A stretch of DNA of 7,547 nucleotides from Actinomycetota bacterium (lineage in GTDB: Bacteria; Actinomycetota; Thermoleophilia; Gaiellales; Gaiellaceae), in contig VAXD01000037.1 in assembly GCA_005884155.1 (NCBI GenBank), positions 1-7,547 of the forward strand, read 5' to 3'. The translations under genes were made by a program, and so were the position numbers. The notes beneath the pieces are model-generated. The model made no database searches, had not been told where the DNA came from, and saw nothing but the letters and a program-made list of their open reading frames with translations. This document shows positions 5,374-7,547 of the stretch, in pieces (the first letter of the stretch is position 1; each line of letters starts with the position of its first letter).

Positions 5374-7144
5374 AATGCTCGTGGCGAACCGCGGCGAGAT
5401 CGCCGTACGCATCTTCCGCACCCTGCGCGAGCTCGGAATCGGGACGGTGGCCGTCTATTCGGAGGTCGACCGGGATTCGCTCCACGTCAGCGCCGCGGAC
5501 GAGGCGTACCTGATCGGCCCCGGACCGCCGGCCCAGAGCTACCTCAACCAGGAGCGGATCCTCGACGCAGCCACTCGCGCCGGCGCCGAGGCGGTCCATC
5601 CCGGCTACGGCTTCCTCGCCGAGAACGCATCGTTCGCGCGGGCGGTCTCGCGCGCGGGGCTCGTCTGGATCGGGCCGCCCGCGGATGCGATCGAGACGAT
5701 GGGCTCCAAGACCGCCGCGCGCGAGCAGATGCGCGCCGCCGGCGTGCCGGTCGTGCCCGGGACGACACAACCCGTGACGAGCGCGGCAGAGGTCGTCAAG
5801 CTCGGCGAAGAGCTCGGCTGGCCGCTTGCGATCAAGGCGTCCTCGGGCGGCGGCGGCAAGGGCCTCAAGGTCGTCGCCGGCCCGGACGAGGCCGAGCGGG
5901 CGCTCGAGTCCGCCATGCGTGAGGGCGAGGCGTACTTCTCCGACCCTTCGGTCTACGTCGAGCGCTACCTCGAGGATCCGCGGCACGTCGAGGTCCAGGT
6001 CCTCGCCGACGCTCATGGGAACGTGATCCACCTCGGCGAGCGCGACTGCACCATCCAGCGGCGCCACCAGAAGCTCGTCGAGGAGACGCCCTCGCCGGCG
6101 GTCGACGACGAGCTCCGGGAGCGGATCGGCGAGATCGCCGTCGAAGCCGCCCGTGCTGTGCGGTACCGGAGCGCGGGCACGATCGAGGGCTTGCTCTCGC
6201 GCGAGGGCGAGTACTTCTTCCTCGAGATGAACACCCGCATTCAGGTGGAGCACACGGTCACGGAGATTGTCACCGGGCTGGACCTCGTCCGCGAGCAGGT
6301 TCTCATCGCGGCGGGAGAGCCGCTATCGCTGCGCCAGGAGGACGTCCGCCTGACCGGACACGCGCTGGAGTGCCGGATCAACGCCGAGGATCCGTCCAAC
6401 GGCTTTCTACCCAGCCCCGGGCGGATCACGAGCTACCGCGAGCCTGGGGGACCGGGCGTGAGGGTCGACTCCGGGGTCGTCGCGGGCTCCGACATCCCTG
6501 CGCTTTACGACCCGCTCGTCGCGAAGTTGATCGTGCACGGCGTCGATCGCGACCACGCGCGCAACCGGATGCTCCGCTCGCTGCGTGACTACGAGATCGG
6601 CGGCGTCACGACGCTGCTCGGCTTCCACCGGGCCCTGCTCCAAAAGCCGTGCTTCGTGGCCGGCGAGACGTGCCACGGCATCGTCGAGTCCGAGGAGCTC
6701 GCGCGTGAGGCGGAGGAGCAAGCAAAACAAGACAAGCAGTTGTCTCATGGGACAACAAGCATAACCGCGGCGTCGGACGGCAGGCTCAGGGAGCGCGTCT
6801 CGAGCGTCGAGCTCGACGGGCGCCGCTTCGAGATCCGCGCCCTCGTCCCGGAGCCGCCCTATGCCGAGCTCGCGCGCAGGCGCGAGGAGCGTGCGACGAG
6901 GGGCGCACACGGTGCCGCGAAGGACGCCGTCACGACGCCGATGCAGGGCACCGTCCTGAGCGTCGAGGTCGAAGAAGGGCAGGAGGTCAGTGCCGGCCAG
7001 GTCATCTGCGTCGTCGAGGCGATGAAGATGGAGAACGAGATCGCGGCTCAGCGTGACGGCACGGTCACCGAGCTCGCGGTGGCACCCGGCCAGGCGGTCA
7101 AGACGGGCCAGGTCATCTGCGTCATCTCACAGAACGGCGCCTGA
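5357..7144 (+). CDS. accC: Acyl-CoA carboxylase alpha chain: biotin carboxylase fused to biotin carrier
   Basis: A 595-residue cytosolic enzyme that carboxylates its own biotin using ATP and bicarbonate, for transfer by a separate carboxyltransferase to acetyl- or propionyl-CoA. Order: biotin carboxylase N-domain (about 4-112, KMLVANRGEIAVRI), ATP-grasp domain (about 116-325) with GGGGKG at 164-169, RRHQKLVEE (K239), E277, and the catalytic EMNTRIQVEH (290-299), C-domain (about 335-442, ECRINAEDP with R340), a linker, and a C-terminal biotinyl domain with AMKMEN, biotin on K557. Length and order match actinobacterial AccA-type alpha chains (the name there is accA; accC reflects the E. coli biotin carboxylase). 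The GTG at 5357 gives the usual short lead before KMLVANRG; ATG 5375 is an alternative without a ribosome site. EHTVTE replaces the commoner EHPVTE. Linker residues 451-470 are AT-rich. No carboxyltransferase is in the window. Confidence 0.96.
   Translation: MAPFSKMLVANRGEIAVRIFRTLRELGIGTVAVYSEVDRDSLHVSAADEAYLIGPGPPAQSYLNQERILDAATRAGAEAVHPGYGFLAENASFARAVSRAGLVWIGPPADAIETMGSKTAAREQMRAAGVPVVPGTTQPVTSAAEVVKLGEELGWPLAIKASSGGGGKGLKVVAGPDEAERALESAMREGEAYFSDPSVYVERYLEDPRHVEVQVLADAHGNVIHLGERDCTIQRRHQKLVEETPSPAVDDELRERIGEIAVEAARAVRYRSAGTIEGLLSREGEYFFLEMNTRIQVEHTVTEIVTGLDLVREQVLIAAGEPLSLRQEDVRLTGHALECRINAEDPSNGFLPSPGRITSYREPGGPGVRVDSGVVAGSDIPALYDPLVAKLIVHGVDRDHARNRMLRSLRDYEIGGVTTLLGFHRALLQKPCFVAGETCHGIVESEELAREAEEQAKQDKQLSHGTTSITAASDGRLRERVSSVELDGRRFEIRALVPEPPYAELARRREERATRGAHGAAKDAVTTPMQGTVLSVEVEEGQEVSAGQVICVVEAMKMENEIAAQRDGTVTELAVAPGQAVKTGQVICVISQNGA
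6730..6755. repeat. AT-rich palindrome in the carboxylase linker
   Basis: Bases 6740-6755 read TTGTCTCATGGGACAA, a 16-base palindrome with one mismatched pair, centred on CATG. An overlapping perfect 6-bp inverted repeat, AGACAA (6730-6735) and TTGTCT (6740-6745), shares its left arm. The patch from about 6720 to 6764 is clearly poorer in G+C than the rest of the gene. It encodes part of the flexible linker (LSHGTT, residues 462-467) between the biotin carboxylase and biotin carrier domains and keeps the frame. Confidence 0.5.
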
Positions 7145-7155
7145 GGAGGGCTTAG

Positions 7156-7547
7156 CTACAGCTGGCGCTGGTAGACGCGGAAGGTCCACGTCGCGAACGC
7201 CGCGGTCAGGACCGTCAGCCCCACGAGCAGCCCAAGGTGCACCCCGACCGCGTCCCAGGCGGTCCCCGGCAGGACGACCTCGCGCGCCGAGACGACCCCC
7301 CAGTTGACCGGGTTGAACTTGCTCAGCTCCTGCATCCACTGTGGCATCTGGCGCAGCGAGATCAGCGTCGACGAGAGGAAGAAGAGCGGCAGCCCGATGA
7401 AGTTGGCGATCGCGATCATCGTCGCCTCCTTCCGCGTCAGCAGCGCCAGCCCCTGCGAGATCCCCGCGAACGCGCTGTTCATCAGCATCGCCGCGATGAG
7501 CACGACAGCCCAGCCCGCAGCCCCGGCGTGTACGCGCACGCCGAGAG
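7156..7547 (-). CDS. ABC-2 type transporter permease, C-terminal part, cut by window edge
   Basis: The frame is open to the right edge, so the GTG at 7539 is probably internal; the stop is TAG at 7158-7156. About 130 residues remain, with three strong hydrophobic segments: GWAVVLIAAMLMNSAFAGI, ATMIAIANFIGLPLFFLSS and VGVHLGLLVGLTVLTAAFA. The stretch SKFNPVNWGVVSAREV between the second and third, and the basic tail ending FRVYQRQL, are typical of ABC-2 permeases of drug or polyketide exporters (DrrB-like). The protein would form the membrane channel for a separate ATPase, presumably encoded to the right on the same strand. Substrate unknown. It converges on the carboxylase gene with 11 bases between stops and no visible terminator. 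Confidence 0.87.
   Translation of the reverse strand, partial: LGVRVHAGAAGWAVVLIAAMLMNSAFAGISQGLALLTRKEATMIAIANFIGLPLFFLSSTLISLRQMPQWMQELSKFNPVNWGVVSAREVVLPGTAWDAVGVHLGLLVGLTVLTAAFATWTFRVYQRQL

Noticed and set aside
5315..6253. Minus-strand frame of 312 codons antisense to the biotin carboxylase
   Set aside because: The opposite strand carries an unmistakable biotin carboxylase; this frame is its mirror and has no family features.

Overview
The window is high-GC DNA (by eye about two thirds G+C) with GTG and ATG starts, tightly packed genes and strongly G/C-ending codons. The gene content fits an actinomycete-type bacterium: an acyl-CoA carboxylase alpha chain with biotin carboxylase and biotin carrier fused, an apparent AccE-like epsilon subunit, an SLH plus NlpC/P60 secreted protein, and a membrane GGDEF/HD-GYP protein. 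Thermoleophilia (Solirubrobacterales or Gaiellales type) is my best guess. That placement is inferred from protein style and not from a marker gene.

Layout, left to right. (1) 1-503, plus: the C-terminal part of a class I methyltransferase-like protein, cut by the window edge. (2) 500-1306, minus: a complete SAM-dependent methyltransferase that converges on the first gene, the two stop codons sharing bases in a CTAG. (3) 1475-3407, minus: a two-gene unit, a 35-residue single-span membrane peptide with a very good ribosome binding site, then a 605-residue membrane GGDEF/HD-GYP cyclic-di-GMP enzyme starting 7 bases after the peptide's stop. A strong hairpin follows its stop, and promoter-like sequences for gene 2 lie beyond it. 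(4) 3514-4584, minus: a secreted SLH-NlpC/P60 cell-wall hydrolase. (5) 4636-4842, plus: a 68-residue AccE-like small protein. (6) 4677-5336, minus: pgsA, whose C-terminal tail runs antisense through most of gene 5. (7) 5357-7144, plus: biotin carboxylase/BCCP, divergent from pgsA across only 20 bases. (8) 7156-7547, minus: the C-terminal part of an ABC-2 type permease, cut by the right edge.

How they may work together. Genes 5 and 7 probably belong to one acyl-CoA carboxylase (malonyl-CoA or methylmalonyl-CoA supply for lipids), with a phospholipid head-group gene, pgsA, between them on the other strand, so this segment looks like a lipid-precursor locus. Its carboxyltransferase beta subunit is not in the window. 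The c-di-GMP enzyme and its upstream peptide form a second unit. The methyltransferases, the wall hydrolase and the permease show no clear link to the rest.

There is no stretch above 300 bases without a gene. I see no tRNA, rRNA, CRISPR array, insertion sequence or phage gene. I do not see a clear undescribed multi-gene system. The least explained items are the 35-residue peptide in front of the c-di-GMP enzyme, the antisense overlap of pgsA with the AccE-like gene, and an AT-rich palindrome inside the carboxylase linker.
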